A stretch of DNA of 64,000 nucleotides, from positions 15,702,501 through 15,766,500 of the forward strand of contig CM042555.1 in NCBI GenBank assembly GCA_023630585.1, given 5' to 3'. Source of the DNA: Cranoglanis bouderius. Lineage: Eukaryota; Chordata; Actinopteri; Siluriformes; Cranoglanididae. Both the position numbers and the translations under genes were made by a program. A model generated the notes under the pieces. That model saw only the letters and a list, made by a program, of their open reading frames with translations, did no database searches and was not told where the DNA came from. Each line of letters starts with the position of its first letter. Within the stretch, counting starts at the first letter, position 1. Positions 29,478 to 43,009 of the stretch are shown here, piece by piece.

Positions 29478-31462
29478 ATGCATTTTGTCATAATCAAGTG
29501 TGAAGAAGTGAAAAAATTGTAAAGTAGATATAGTAAGTCTTTTTTTTGTCAAATGTGAGGAAACACTCGTTGTCTCATCTGTCTTCTATGTGTATATATA
29601 CGTGAGCGCTTCACTGTATAACAGCGCTATACAGAGAATTTCAAGGATCTGCGAGCAAAGGAAAAGTGTTTTCCTAACAATCGCATATTGTCTCTTTACT
29701 GGTGTACTCTACTACGAGATATTTCACTTCCTCATGACAGCATATGGTACTATAAGGATGTTTCAAATGTTTCTGACACAATATTATACGAAATATATTT
29801 GTTTACATTAAAATGCATTTTGTCGTAATCAAGTGTGAAGAAGTGAAAAAATTGTAACGTAGATATAGTAACTCTTTTTTGTGTCTAATGTGAGGAAACA
29901 TTCGTTGTCTCATCTGTCTTCTATGTGTATATATACGTGAGCGCTTAACTGTATAACAGCGCTATACAGAGAATTTCAAGGGTCTGCGAGCAAAGGAAAA
30001 GTGTTTTTCTAACTATCGCATGTTGTCACTTGATTGGACTACTCTACTATGATATATTTCACCTCTATATGAAAGCATATGATACTATAAGAATGTTTCT
30101 GACACAATATTATACGAAATATATTTGTTTACATTAAAATGCATTTTGTCATAATCAAGCGTGAAGAACTAAAAAATTGTAATGTAGATATAGTAAGTCT
30201 TTTTTTTGTCAAATGTGAGGAAACACTCGTTGTCTCATCTGTCCTCTGTGTATATATAAGTGAGCGTTTCACTGTATAAAAGCGCTATACAGAGAATTTC
30301 AAGAGTCTGCGAGCAAAGGAAAAGTGTTTTTCTAACAAACGCATGTTGACACTTGATTGTACTACTCTACTACACATTTCACTTCTTTATGACAGAAAAG
30401 GATACTATAAGGATGTTTTAAATATTTCTGACACAATATTATACGAAATATATTTGTTTACATTAAAATGCATTTTGTCATAATCAAGTGAGAAGAAGTG
30501 AAAAAATTGTAAAGTAGATATAGTAAGTCATTTTTTTGTCAAATGTGAGGAAACACTCGTTGTCTCATCTGTCTTCTATGTGTATATATATGTGACCGCT
30601 TCACTGTATAACAGCGCTATACAGAGAATTTCAAGGATCTGCGAGCAAAGGAAAAGCGTTTTTCTAACAAACTCATGTTGTCACTTGATTGGATTACTCT
30701 ACTATGAGATATTTTACTTCTTTATGACAGAATGTGATATTATAAGGATGTTTCAAATGTTTCTGACACAATATTATACGAAATATATTTGTTTACATTA
30801 AAATGCATTTTGTCGTAATCAAGTGTGAAGAAGTGAAAAAATTGTAACGTAGATATAGTAACTCTTTTTTTTGTCAAATGTGAGGAAACACTCGTTGTCT
30901 CATCTGTCTTCTATGTGTATATATACGTGAGCGCTTAACTGTATAACAGCGCTATACAGAGAATTTCAAGGGTCTGCGAGCAAAGGAAAAGTGTTTTTCT
31001 AACTATCGCATGTTGTCACTTGATTGGACTACTCTACTATGATATATTTCACCTCTATATGAAAGCATATGATACTATAAGAATGTTTCTGACACAATAT
31101 TATACGAAATATATTTGTTTACATTAAAATGCATTTTGTCATAATCAAGCGTGAAGAACTAAAAAATTGTAATGTAGATATAGTAAGTCTTTTTTTTGTC
31201 AAATGTGAGGAAACACTCGTTGTCTCATCTGTCCTCTATGTGTATATATAAGTGAGCGTTTCACTGTATAAAAGCGCTATACAGAGAATTTCAAGAGTCT
31301 GCGAGCAAAGGAAAAGTGTTTTTCTAACAAACGCATGTTGTCACTTGATTGTACTACTCTTCTATGCGATATTTCTCTTCTTTATGACAGAATAGGATAC
31401 TATAAGGATGTTTCAAATGTTTCTGACACAACATTATACGAAATATATTTGTTTACATTAAA

Positions 31463-31794
31463 ATGCATTTTGTCATAATCAAGTGTGAAGAAGTGAAAAA
31501 ATTGTAACGTAGATATAGTTACTCTTTTTTTTGTCAAATGTGAGGAAACACTCGTTGTCTCATCTGTCTTCTATGTGTATATATACGTGAGCGCTTAACT
31601 GTATAACAGCGCTATACAGAGAATTTCAAGAGTCTGCGAGCAAAGGAAAAGTGTTTTTCTAACAAACGCATGTTGTCACTTGATTAGACTACTCTACTAC
31701 ATATTTCACTTCTTTATGACAGAATAGGATACTATCAGGATGTTTCAAATGTTTCTGACACAACATTATACGAAATATATTTGTTTACATTAAA
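31463..31794 (+). repeat. A/B hybrid monomer, reciprocal of the one at 9672
   Basis: The 5' part is A type (gtaacgtagatatagttac, gcttaactgtataac). From agagtctgcg the sequence is B type (aacaaacgcatg, gattagactac, ctactacatattt, gatactatcagg). The switch lies about 31612-31630, in the same conserved block used by the opposite hybrid. Confidence 0.85.
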
Positions 31795-31890
31795 ATGCAT
31801 TTTGTCATAATCAAGTGTGAAGAAGTGAAAAAATTGTAAAGTAGATATAGTAAGTCTTTTTTTGTCAAATGCGAGGAAACACTCGTTATC

Positions 31891-31920
31891 TCATATGTCT
31901 TCATATGTCCTCATATGTGT
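31891..31920 (+). repeat. 10-bp micro-expansion inside a C2 monomer
   Basis: Three tandem copies of a 10-bp unit, tcatatgtct / tcatatgtcc / tcatatgtgt, where other C2 monomers have one. This lengthens the monomer starting at 31795 to about 345 bp. It looks like a recent slippage event, private to this copy. Confidence 0.85.
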
Positions 31921-32796
31921 ATATATACCTGAGCGCTTCACTGTATAACAGCGCTATACAGAGCATTTCAAGAGTCTGCGAGCAAAGGAAAAGTGTTTTT
32001 GTAACAATCGCATGTTTTCTCTTTACTGGTGTACTCTACTATGCGATATTTCACTTCCTTATGAAAGTATATGGTACTATAAGGATGTTTCAAATGTTTC
32101 TGACACAATATTATACGAAATATATTTGTTTACATTAAAATGCATTTTGTCATAATCAAGTGTGAAGAAGTGAAAAAATTGTAAAGTAGATATAGTAAGT
32201 CTTTTTTTTGTCAAATGTGAGGAAACACTCGTTGTCTCATCTGTCTTCTATGTGTATATATACGTGAGCGCTTAACTGTATAACAGCGCTATACAGAGAA
32301 TTTCAAGGGTCTGCGAGCAAAGGAAAAGTGTTTTTCTAACTATCGCATGTTGTCACTTGATTGGACTACTCTACTATGATATATTTCACTTCTATATGAA
32401 AGCATATGATACTATAAGAATGTTTCTGACACAATATTATACGAAATATATTTGTTTACATTAAAATGCATTTTGTCATAATCAAGTGTGAAGAACTAAA
32501 AAATTGTAAAGTAGATATAGTAAGTCTTTTTTTTGTCAAATGTGAGGAAACACTCGTTGTCTCATCTGTCCTCTATGTGTATATATAAGTGAGCGCTTCA
32601 CTGTATAAAAGCGCTATACAGAGAATTTCAAGAGTCTGCGAGCAAAGGAAAAGTGTTTTTCTAACAAACGCATGTTGACACTTGATTGTACTACTCTACT
32701 ACACATTTCGCTTCTTTATGACAGAAAAGGATACTATAAGGATGTTTTAAATATTTCTGACACAATATTATACGAAATATATTTGTTTACATTAAA

Positions 32797-35102
32797 ATGC
32801 ATTTTGTCATAATCAAGTGAGAAGAAGTGAAAAAATTGTAAAGTAGATATAGTAAGTCTTTTTTTTGTCAAATGTGAGGAAACACTCGTTGTCTCATCTG
32901 TCTTCTATGTGTATATATACGTGAGCGCTTCACTGTATAACAGCGCTATACAGAGAATTTCAAGGATCTGCGAGCAAAGGAAAAGTGTTTTCCTAACAAT
33001 CGCATATTGTCTCTTTACTGGTGTACTCTACTACGAGATATTTCACTTCCTCATGACAGCATATGGTACTATAAGGATGTTTCAAATGTTTCTGACACAA
33101 TATTATACGAAATATATTTGTTTACATTAAAATGCATTTTGTCATAATCAAGTGTGAAGAAGTGAAAAAATTGTAACGTAGATATAGTAACTCTTTTTTG
33201 TGTCAAATGTGAGGAAACATTCGTTGTCTCATCTGTCTTCTATGTGTATATATACGTGAGCGCTTAACTGTATAACAGCGCTATACAGAGAATTTCAAGG
33301 GTCTGCGAGCAAAGGAAAAGTGTTTTTCTAACTATCGCATGTTGTCACTTGATTGGACTACTCTACTATGATATATTTCACCTCTATATGAAAGCATATG
33401 ATACTATAAGAATGTTTCTGACACAATATTATACGAAATATATTTGTTTACATTAAAATGCATTTTGTCATAATCAAGTGTGAAGAAGTGAAAAAATTGT
33501 AAAGTAGATATAGTAAGTCTTTTTTTTGTCAAATGCGAGGAAACACTCGTTATCTCATATGTCTTCTATGTGTATATATACCTGAGCGCTTCACTGTATA
33601 ACAGCGCTATACAGAGCATTTCAAGAGTCTGCGAGCAAAGGAAAAGTGTTTTTGTAACAATCGCATGTTTTCTCTTTACTGGTGTACTCTACTATGCGAT
33701 ATTTCACTTCCTTATGAAAGTATATGGTACTATAAGGATGTTTCAAATGTTTCTGACACAATATTATACGAAATATATTTGTTTACATTAAAATGCATTT
33801 TGTCATAATCAAGTGTGAAGAACTAAAAAATTGTAAAGTAGATATAGTAAGTCTTTTTTTGGTCAAATGTGAGGAAACACTCGTTGTCTCATCTTTCCTC
33901 TGTGTATATATAAGTGAGCGTTTCACTGTATAAAAGCGCTATACAGAGAATTTCAAGAGTCTGCGAGCAAAGGAAAAGTGTTTTTCTAACAAACGTATGT
34001 TGTCACTTGATTGTACTACTCTACTACATATTTCACTTCTTTATGACAGAATAGGATACTATAAGGATGTTTCAAATGTTTCTGACACAACATTATACGA
34101 AATATATTTGTTTACATTAAAATGCATTTTGTCATAATCAAGTGTGAAGAAGTGAAAAAATTGTAAAGTACATATAGTAAGTCTTTTTTTTGTCAAATGT
34201 GAGGAAACACTCGTTGTCTCATCTGTCTTCTATGTGTATATATACGTGAGCGCTTAACTGTATAACAGCGCTATACAGAGAATTTCAAGGGTCTGCGAGC
34301 AAAGGAAAAGTGTTTTTCTAACTATCGCATGTTGTCACTTGATTGGACTACTCTAGTATGATATATTTCACTTCTATATGAAAGCTTATGATACTATAAG
34401 AATGTTTCTGACACAATATTATACGAAATATATTTGTTTACATTAAAATGCATTTTGTCATAATCAAGTGTGAAGAACTAAAAAATTGTAAAGTAGATAT
34501 AGTAAGTCTTTTTTTTGTCAAATGTGAGGAAACACTCGTTGTCTCATCTGTCCTCTGTGTATATATAAGTGAGCGATTCACAGTATAAAAGCGCTATACA
34601 GAGAATTTCAAGAGTCTGCGAGCAAAGGAAAAGTGTTTTTCTAACAAACGCATGTTGTCACTTGATTAGACTACTCTACTACATATTTCACTTCTTTATG
34701 ACAGAATAGGATACTATCAGGATGTTTCAAATGTTTCTGACACAACTTTATACGAAATATATTAGTTTACATTAAAATGCATTTTGTCATAATCAAGCGT
34801 GAAGAAGTGAAAAAATTGTAACGTAGATATAGTTACTCTTTTTTTTGTCAAATGTGAGGAAACACTCGTTGTCTCATCTGTCTTCTATGTGTATATATAC
34901 GTGAGCGCTTAACTGTATAACAGCGCTATACAGAGAATTTCAAGGGTCTGCGAGCAAAGGAAAAGTGTTTTTCTAACTATCGCATGTTGTCACTTGATTG
35001 GACTACTCTACTATGATATATTTCACTTCTATATGAAAGCATATGATACTATAAGAATGTTTCTGACACAATATTATACGAAATATATTTGTTTACATTA
35101 AA
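32797..35102 (+). repeat. ~2.3-kb block duplicated at +10213 bp
   Basis: The monomer order C1-A-C2-B-A-B-A is shared with 43010-45312. The A monomer here (33132) has the uncommon cttttttgtgtc and aaacattcg variants, and its partner at 43345 has them too. The unusual A-C2 junction without an intervening B is also shared, supporting common descent of the block rather than chance similarity. Confidence 0.88.
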
Positions 35103-35431
35103 ATGCATTTTGTCATAATCAAGTGTGAAGAACTAAAAAATTGTAAAGTAGATATAGTAAGTCTTTTTTTTGTCAAATGTGAGGAAACACTCGTTGTCTC
35201 ATCTGTCCTCTGTGTATATATATGTGAGCGATTCACAGTATAAAAGCGCTATACAGAGAATTTCAAGAGTCTGCGAGCAAAGGAAAAGTGTTTTTCTAAC
35301 AAACGCATGTTGTCACTTGATTAGACTACTCTACTACATATTTCACTTCTTTATGACAGAATAGGATACTATCAGGATGTTTCAAATGTTTCTGACACAA
35401 CATTATACGAAATATATTTGTTTACATTAAA
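33458..35431 (+). repeat. Block C2-B-A-B-A-B, first copy of a recent duplication
   Basis: Six monomers, 1974 bp. The block contains rare markers: ctctagtatg at 34351, tatatgtgagcg at about 35218, and gatactatcagg. The same order and markers recur at 40049-42022, exactly 6591 bp downstream, with only about three substitutions that I could see (around 34747, 34764 and 34796). The left five monomers recur again at 43671. The neighbours outside the block differ between copies, which defines its limits. Confidence 0.92.
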
Positions 35432-36088
35432 ATGCATTTTGTCATAATCAAGTGTGAAGAAGTGAAAAAATTGTAACGTAGATATAGTTACTCTTTTTTT
35501 TGTCAAATGTGAGGAAACACTCGTTGTCTCATCTGTCTTCTATGTGTATATATACGTGAGCGCTTAACTGTATAACAGCGCTATACAGAGAATTTCAAGG
35601 GTCTGCGAGCAAAGGAAAAGTGTTTTTCTGACTATCGCATGTTGTCACTTGATTGGACTACTCTACTATGATATATTTCACTTCTATATGAAAGCATATG
35701 ATACTATAAGAATGTTTCTGACACAATATCATACGAAATATATTTGTTTACATTAAAATGCATTTTGTCATAATCAAGTGTGAAGAACTAAAAAATTGTA
35801 AAGTAGATATAGTAAGTCTTTTTTTTGTCAAATGTGAGGAAACACTCGTTGTCTCATCTGTCCTCTATGTGTATATATAAGTGAGCGCTTCACTGTATAA
35901 AAGCGCTATACAGAGAATTTCAAGAGTCTGCGAGCAAAGGAAAAGTGTTTTTCTAACAAACGCATGTTGACACTTGATTGTACTACTCTACTACACATTT
36001 CACTTCTTTATGACAGAAAAGGATACTATAAGGATGTTTTAAATATTTCTGACACAATATTATACGAAATATATTTGTTTACATTAAA

Positions 36089-39000
36089 ATGCATTTTGTC
36101 ATAATCAAGTGAGAAGAAGTGAAAAAATTGTAAAGTAGATATAGTAAGTCTTTTTTTTGTCAAATGTGAGGAAACACTCGTTGTCTCATCTGTCTTCTAT
36201 GTGTATATATACGTGAGCGCTTCACTGTATAACAGCGCTATACAGAGAATTTCAAGGGTCTGCGAGCAAAGGAAAAGTGTTTTCCTAACAATCGCATATT
36301 GTCTCTTTACTGGTGTACTCTACTACGAGATATTTCACTTCCTCATGACAGCATATGGTACTATAAGGATGTTTCAAATGTTTCTGACACAATATTATAC
36401 GAAATATATTTGTTTACATTAAAATGCATTTTGTCGTAATCAAGTGTGAAGAAGTGAAAAAATTGTAACGTAGATATAGTAACTCTTTTTTTTGTCAAAT
36501 GTGAGGAAACACTCGTTGTCTCATCTGTCTTCTATGTGTATATATACGTGAGCGCTTAACTGTATAACAGCGCTATACAGAGAATTTCAAGGGTCTGCGA
36601 GCAAAGGAAAAGTGTTTTTCTAACTATCGCATGTTGTCACTTGATTGGACTACTCTACTATGATATATTTCACCTCTATATGAAAGCATATGATACTATA
36701 AGAATGTTTCTGACACAATATTATACGAAATATATTTGTTTACATTAAAATGCATTTTGTCATAATCAAGCGTGAAGAACTAAAAAATTGTAATGTAGAT
36801 ATAGTAAGTCTTTTTTTTGTCAAATGTGAGGAAACACTCGTTGTCTCATCTGTCCTCTGTGTATATATAAGTGAGCGTTTCACTGTATAAAAGCGCTATA
36901 CAGAGAATTTCAAGAGTCTGCGAGCAAAGGAAAAGTGTTTTTCTAACAAACGCATGTTGTCACTTGATTGTACTACTCTACTACATATTTCACTTCTTTA
37001 TGACAGAATAGGATACTATAAGGATGTTTCAAATGTTTCTGACACAATATTATACGAAATATATTTGTTTACATTAAAATGCATTTTGTCATAATCAAGT
37101 GTGAAGAAGTGAAAAAATTGTAAAGTAGATATAGTAAGTCTTTTTTTTGTCAAATGCGAGGAAACACTCGTTGTCTCATCTGTCTTCTATGTGTATATAT
37201 ACGTGACCGCTTCACTGTATAACAGCGCTATACAGAGCATTTCAAGAGTCTGCGAGCAAAGGAAAAGCGTTTTTCTAACAAACTCATGTTGTCACTTGAT
37301 TGGATTACTCTACTATGAGATATTTCACTTGTTTATTACAGAATGTGATATTATAAGGATGTTTCAAATGTTTCTGACAATATTATACGAAATATATTTG
37401 TTTACATTAAAATGCATTTTGTCATAATCAAGCGTGAAGAAGTGAAAAAATTGTAACGTAGATAGAGTAAGTCTTTTTTTTGTCAAATGAGAGGAAACAC
37501 TCGTTGTCTCATCTGTCTTCTATGTGTATATATACGTGAGCGCTTAACTGTATAACAGCGCTATACAGAGAATTTCAAGGGTCTGCGAGCAAAGGAAAAG
37601 TGTTTTTCTAACTATCGCATGTTGTCACTTGATTGGACTACTCTACTATGATATATTTCACCTCTATATGAAAGCATATGATACTATAAGAATGTTTCTG
37701 ACACAATATTATACGAAATATATTTGTTTACATTAAAATGCATTTTGTCATAATCAAGTGTCAAGAACTAAAAAATTGTAATGTAGATATAGTAAGTCTT
37801 TTTTTTGTCAAATGTGAGGAAACACTCGTTGTCTCATCTGTCCTCTGTGTATATATAAGTGAGCGTTTCACTGTATAAAAGCGCTATACAGAGAATTTCA
37901 AGAGTCTGCGAGCAAAGGAAAAGTGTTTTTCTAATAATCGAATGTTGTCTCTTGACTGGTGTACTCTACTATGAGATATTTCAATTCTTTATGACAGAAT
38001 AGGATACTATAAGGATGTTTCAAATGTTTCTGACACAATATTATACGAAATATATTTGTTTACATTAAAATGCATTTTGTCGTAATCAAGTGTGAAGAAG
38101 TGAAAAAATTGTAACGTAGATATAGTAAGTCTTTTTTGTGTCAAATGTGAGGAAACATTCGTTGTCTCATCTGTCTTCTATGTGTATATATACCTGAGCG
38201 CTTCACTGTATAACAGCGCTATACAGAGCATTTCAAGAGTCTGCGAGCAAAGGAAAAGTGTTTTTGTAACAATCGCATGTTTTCTCTTTACTGGTGTACT
38301 CTACTATGCGATATTTCACTTCCTTATGAAAGTATATGGTACTATAAGGATGTTTCAAATGTTTCTGACACAATATTATACGAAATATATTTGTTTACAT
38401 TAAAATGCATTTTGTCATAATCAAGTGTGAAGAACTAAAAAATTGTAAAGTAGATATAGTAAGTCTTTTTTTGGTCAAATGTGAGGAAACACTCGTTGTC
38501 TCATCTTTCCTCTGTGTATATATAAGTGAGCGCTTAACTGTATAACAGCGCTATACAGAGAATTTCAAGGGTCTGCGAGCAAAGGAAAAGTGTTTTTCTA
38601 ACTATCGCATGTTGTCACTTGATTGGACTACTCTACTATGATATATTTCACTTCTATATGAAAGCATATGATACTATAAGAATGTTTCTGACACAATATT
38701 ATACGAAATATATTTGTTTACATTAAAATGCATTTTGTCATAATCAAGTGTGAAGAACTAAAAAATTGTAAAGTAGATATAGTAAGTCTTTTTTTTGTCA
38801 AATGTGAGGAAACACTCGTTGTCTCATCTGTCCTCTATGTGTATATATAAGTGAGCGTTTCACTGTATAAAAGCGCTATACAGAGAATTTCAAGAGTCTG
38901 CGAGCAAAGGAAAAGTGTTTTTCTAACAAACGCATGTTGACACTTGATTGTACTACTCTACTACACATTTCGCTTCTTTATGACAGAAAAGGATACTATA

Positions 39001-40048
39001 AGGATGTTTTAAATATTTCTGACACAATATTATACGAAATATATTTGTTTACATTAAAATGCATTTTGTCATAATCAAGTGAGAAGAAGTGAAAAAATTG
39101 TAAAGTAGATATAGTAAGTCTTTTTTTTGTCAAATGTGAGGAAACACTCGTTGTCTCATCTGTCTTCTATGTGTATATATACGTGAGCGCTTCACTGTAT
39201 AACAGCGCTATACAGAGAATTTCAAGGATCTGCGAGCAAAGGAAAAGTGTTTTCCTAACAATCGCATATTGTCTCTTTACTGGTGTACTCTACTACGAGA
39301 TATTTCACTTCCTCATGACAGCATATGGTACTATAAGGATGTTTCAAATGTTTCTGACACAATATTATACGAAATATATTTGTTTACATTAAAATGCATT
39401 TTGTCGTAATCAAGTGTGAAGAAGTGAAAAAATTGTAACGTAGATATAGTAACTCTTTTTTTTGTCAAATGTGAGGAAACACTCGTTGTCTCATCTGTCT
39501 TCTATGTGTATATATACGTGAGCGCTTAACTGTATAACAGCGCTATACAGAGAATTTCAAGGGTCTGCGAGCAAAGGAAAAGTGTTTTTCTAACTATCGC
39601 ATGTTGTCACTTGATTGGACTACTCTACTATGATATATTTCACCTCTATATGAAAGCATATGATACTATAAGAATGTTTCTGACACAATATTATACGAAA
39701 TATATTTGTTTACATTAAAATGCATTTTGTCATAATCAAGTGTGAAGAACTAAAAAATTGTAAAGTAGATATAGTAAGTCTTTTTTTTGTCAAATGTGAG
39801 GAAACACTCGTTGTCTCATCTGTCCTCTGTGTATATATAAGTGAGCGTTTCACTGTATAAAAGCGCTATACAGAGAATTTCAAGAGTCTGCGAGCAAAGG
39901 AAAAGTGTTTTTCTAACAAACGCATGTTGTCACTTGATTGTACTACTCTACTACTTATTTCACTTCTTTATGACAGAATAGGATACTATAAGGATGTTTC
40001 AAATGTTTCTGACACAATATTATACGAAATATATTTGTTTACATTAAA
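36089..40048 (+). repeat. Four consecutive C-A-B trimers (~990 bp each)
   Basis: The clearest stretch of trimeric higher-order repeat. Trimers start at 36089, 37079, 38070 and 39059, with lengths of 990, 991, 989 and 990 bp. The C position is held by C1, C', C2 and C1 in turn, so the period is regular while C identity alternates, a hint of a further ~2-kb and ~3-kb organisation. The A copy at 38405 is a 323-bp hybrid with a B-type 5' part, and the B copy at 37738 has a flank-type 3' part. Confidence 0.9.
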
Positions 40049-42022
40049 ATGCATTTTGTCATAATCAAGTGTGAAGAAGTGAAAAAATTGTAAAGTAGAT
40101 ATAGTAAGTCTTTTTTTTGTCAAATGCGAGGAAACACTCGTTATCTCATATGTCTTCTATGTGTATATATACCTGAGCGCTTCACTGTATAACAGCGCTA
40201 TACAGAGCATTTCAAGAGTCTGCGAGCAAAGGAAAAGTGTTTTTGTAACAATCGCATGTTTTCTCTTTACTGGTGTACTCTACTATGCGATATTTCACTT
40301 CCTTATGAAAGTATATGGTACTATAAGGATGTTTCAAATGTTTCTGACACAATATTATACGAAATATATTTGTTTACATTAAAATGCATTTTGTCATAAT
40401 CAAGTGTGAAGAACTAAAAAATTGTAAAGTAGATATAGTAAGTCTTTTTTTGGTCAAATGTGAGGAAACACTCGTTGTCTCATCTTTCCTCTGTGTATAT
40501 ATAAGTGAGCGTTTCACTGTATAAAAGCGCTATACAGAGAATTTCAAGAGTCTGCGAGCAAAGGAAAAGTGTTTTTCTAACAAACGTATGTTGTCACTTG
40601 ATTGTACTACTCTACTACATATTTCACTTCTTTATGACAGAATAGGATACTATAAGGATGTTTCAAATGTTTCTGACACAACATTATACGAAATATATTT
40701 GTTTACATTAAAATGCATTTTGTCATAATCAAGTGTGAAGAAGTGAAAAAATTGTAAAGTACATATAGTAAGTCTTTTTTTTGTCAAATGTGAGGAAACA
40801 CTCGTTGTCTCATCTGTCTTCTATGTGTATATATACGTGAGCGCTTAACTGTATAACAGCGCTATACAGAGAATTTCAAGGGTCTGCGAGCAAAGGAAAA
40901 GTGTTTTTCTAACTATCGCATGTTGTCACTTGATTGGACTACTCTAGTATGATATATTTCACTTCTATATGAAAGCTTATGATACTATAAGAATGTTTCT
41001 GACACAATATTATACGAAATATATTTGTTTACATTAAAATGCATTTTGTCATAATCAAGTGTGAAGAACTAAAAAATTGTAAAGTAGATATAGTAAGTCT
41101 TTTTTTTGTCAAATGTGAGGAAACACTCGTTGTCTCATCTGTCCTCTGTGTATATATAAGTGAGCGATTCACAGTATAAAAGCGCTATACAGAGAATTTC
41201 AAGAGTCTGCGAGCAAAGGAAAAGTGTTTTTCTAACAAACGCATGTTGTCACTTGATTAGACTACTCTACTACATATTTCACTTCTTTATGACAGAATAG
41301 GATACTATCAGGATGTTTCAAATGTTTCTGACACAACATTATACGAAATATATTTGTTTACATTAAAATGCATTTTGTCATAATCAAGTGTGAAGAAGTG
41401 AAAAAATTGTAACGTAGATATAGTTACTCTTTTTTTTGTCAAATGTGAGGAAACACTCGTTGTCTCATCTGTCTTCTATGTGTATATATACGTGAGCGCT
41501 TAACTGTATAACAGCGCTATACAGAGAATTTCAAGGGTCTGCGAGCAAAGGAAAAGTGTTTTTCTAACTATCGCATGTTGTCACTTGATTGGACTACTCT
41601 ACTATGATATATTTCACTTCTATATGAAAGCATATGATACTATAAGAATGTTTCTGACACAATATTATACGAAATATATTTGTTTACATTAAAATGCATT
41701 TTGTCATAATCAAGTGTGAAGAACTAAAAAATTGTAAAGTAGATATAGTAAGTCTTTTTTTTGTCAAATGTGAGGAAACACTCGTTGTCTCATCTGTCCT
41801 CTGTGTATATATATGTGAGCGATTCACAGTATAAAAGCGCTATACAGAGAATTTCAAGAGTCTGCGAGCAAAGGAAAAGTGTTTTTCTAACAAACGCATG
41901 TTGTCACTTGATTAGACTACTCTACTACATATTTCACTTCTTTATGACAGAATAGGATACTATCAGGATGTTTCAAATGTTTCTGACACAACATTATACG
42001 AAATATATTTGTTTACATTAAA
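40049..42022 (+). repeat. Block C2-B-A-B-A-B, second copy
   Basis: The same 1974-bp order as the copy starting at 33458, with ctctagtatg at 40942 and tatatgtgagcg at about 41809. The flanking monomers are not the same: an upstream B here against an A in the first copy, and a downstream C1 here against an A. This indicates transfer of the block by unequal exchange or gene conversion rather than growth of the whole array. Confidence 0.92.
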
Positions 42023-43009
42023 ATGCATTTTGTCATAATCAAGTGTGAAGAAGTGAAAAAATTGTAAAGTAGATATAGTAAGTCTTTTTTTTGTCAAATG
42101 TGAGGAAACACTCGTTGTCTCATCTGTCTTCTATGTGTATATATACGTGAGCGCTTCACTGTATAACAGCGCTATACAGAGAATTTCAAGGATCTGCGAG
42201 CAAAGGAAAAGTGTTTTCCTAACAATCGCATATTGTCTCTTTACTGGTGTACTCTACTACGAGATATTTCACTTCCTCATGACAGCATATGGTACTATAA
42301 GGATGTTTCAAATGTTTCTGAGACAATACTATACGAAATACATTTGTTTACATTAAAATGCATTTTGTCATAATCAAGTGTGAAGAAGTAAAAAATTGTA
42401 AAGTAGATATAGTAAGTCTTTTTTTGGTCAAATGTGAGGAAACACTCGTTGTCTCATCTTTCCTCTGTGTATATATAAGTGAGCGCTTAACTGTATAACA
42501 GCGCTATACAGAGAATTTCAAGGGTCTGCGAGCAAAGGAAAAGTGTTTTTCTAACTATCGCATGTTGTCACTTGATTGGACTACTCTACTATGATATATT
42601 TCACTTCTATATGAAAGCATATGATACTATAAGAATGTTTCTGACACAATATTATACGAAATATATTTGTTTACATTAAAATGCATTTTGTCATAATCAA
42701 GTGTGAAGAACTAAAAAATTGTAAAGTAGATATAGTAAGTCTTTTTTTTGTCAAATGTGAGGAAACACTCGTTGTCTCATCTGTCCTCTGTGTATATATA
42801 AGTGAGCGTTTCACTGTATAAAAGCGCTATACAGAGAATTTCAAGAGTCTGCGAGCAAAGGAAAAGTGTTTTTCTAACAAACGCATGTTGACACTTGATT
42901 GTACTACTCTACTACACATTTCACTTCTTTATGACAGAAAAGGATACTATAAGGATGTTTTAAATATTTCTGACACAATATTATACGAAATATATTTGTT
43001 TACATTAAA

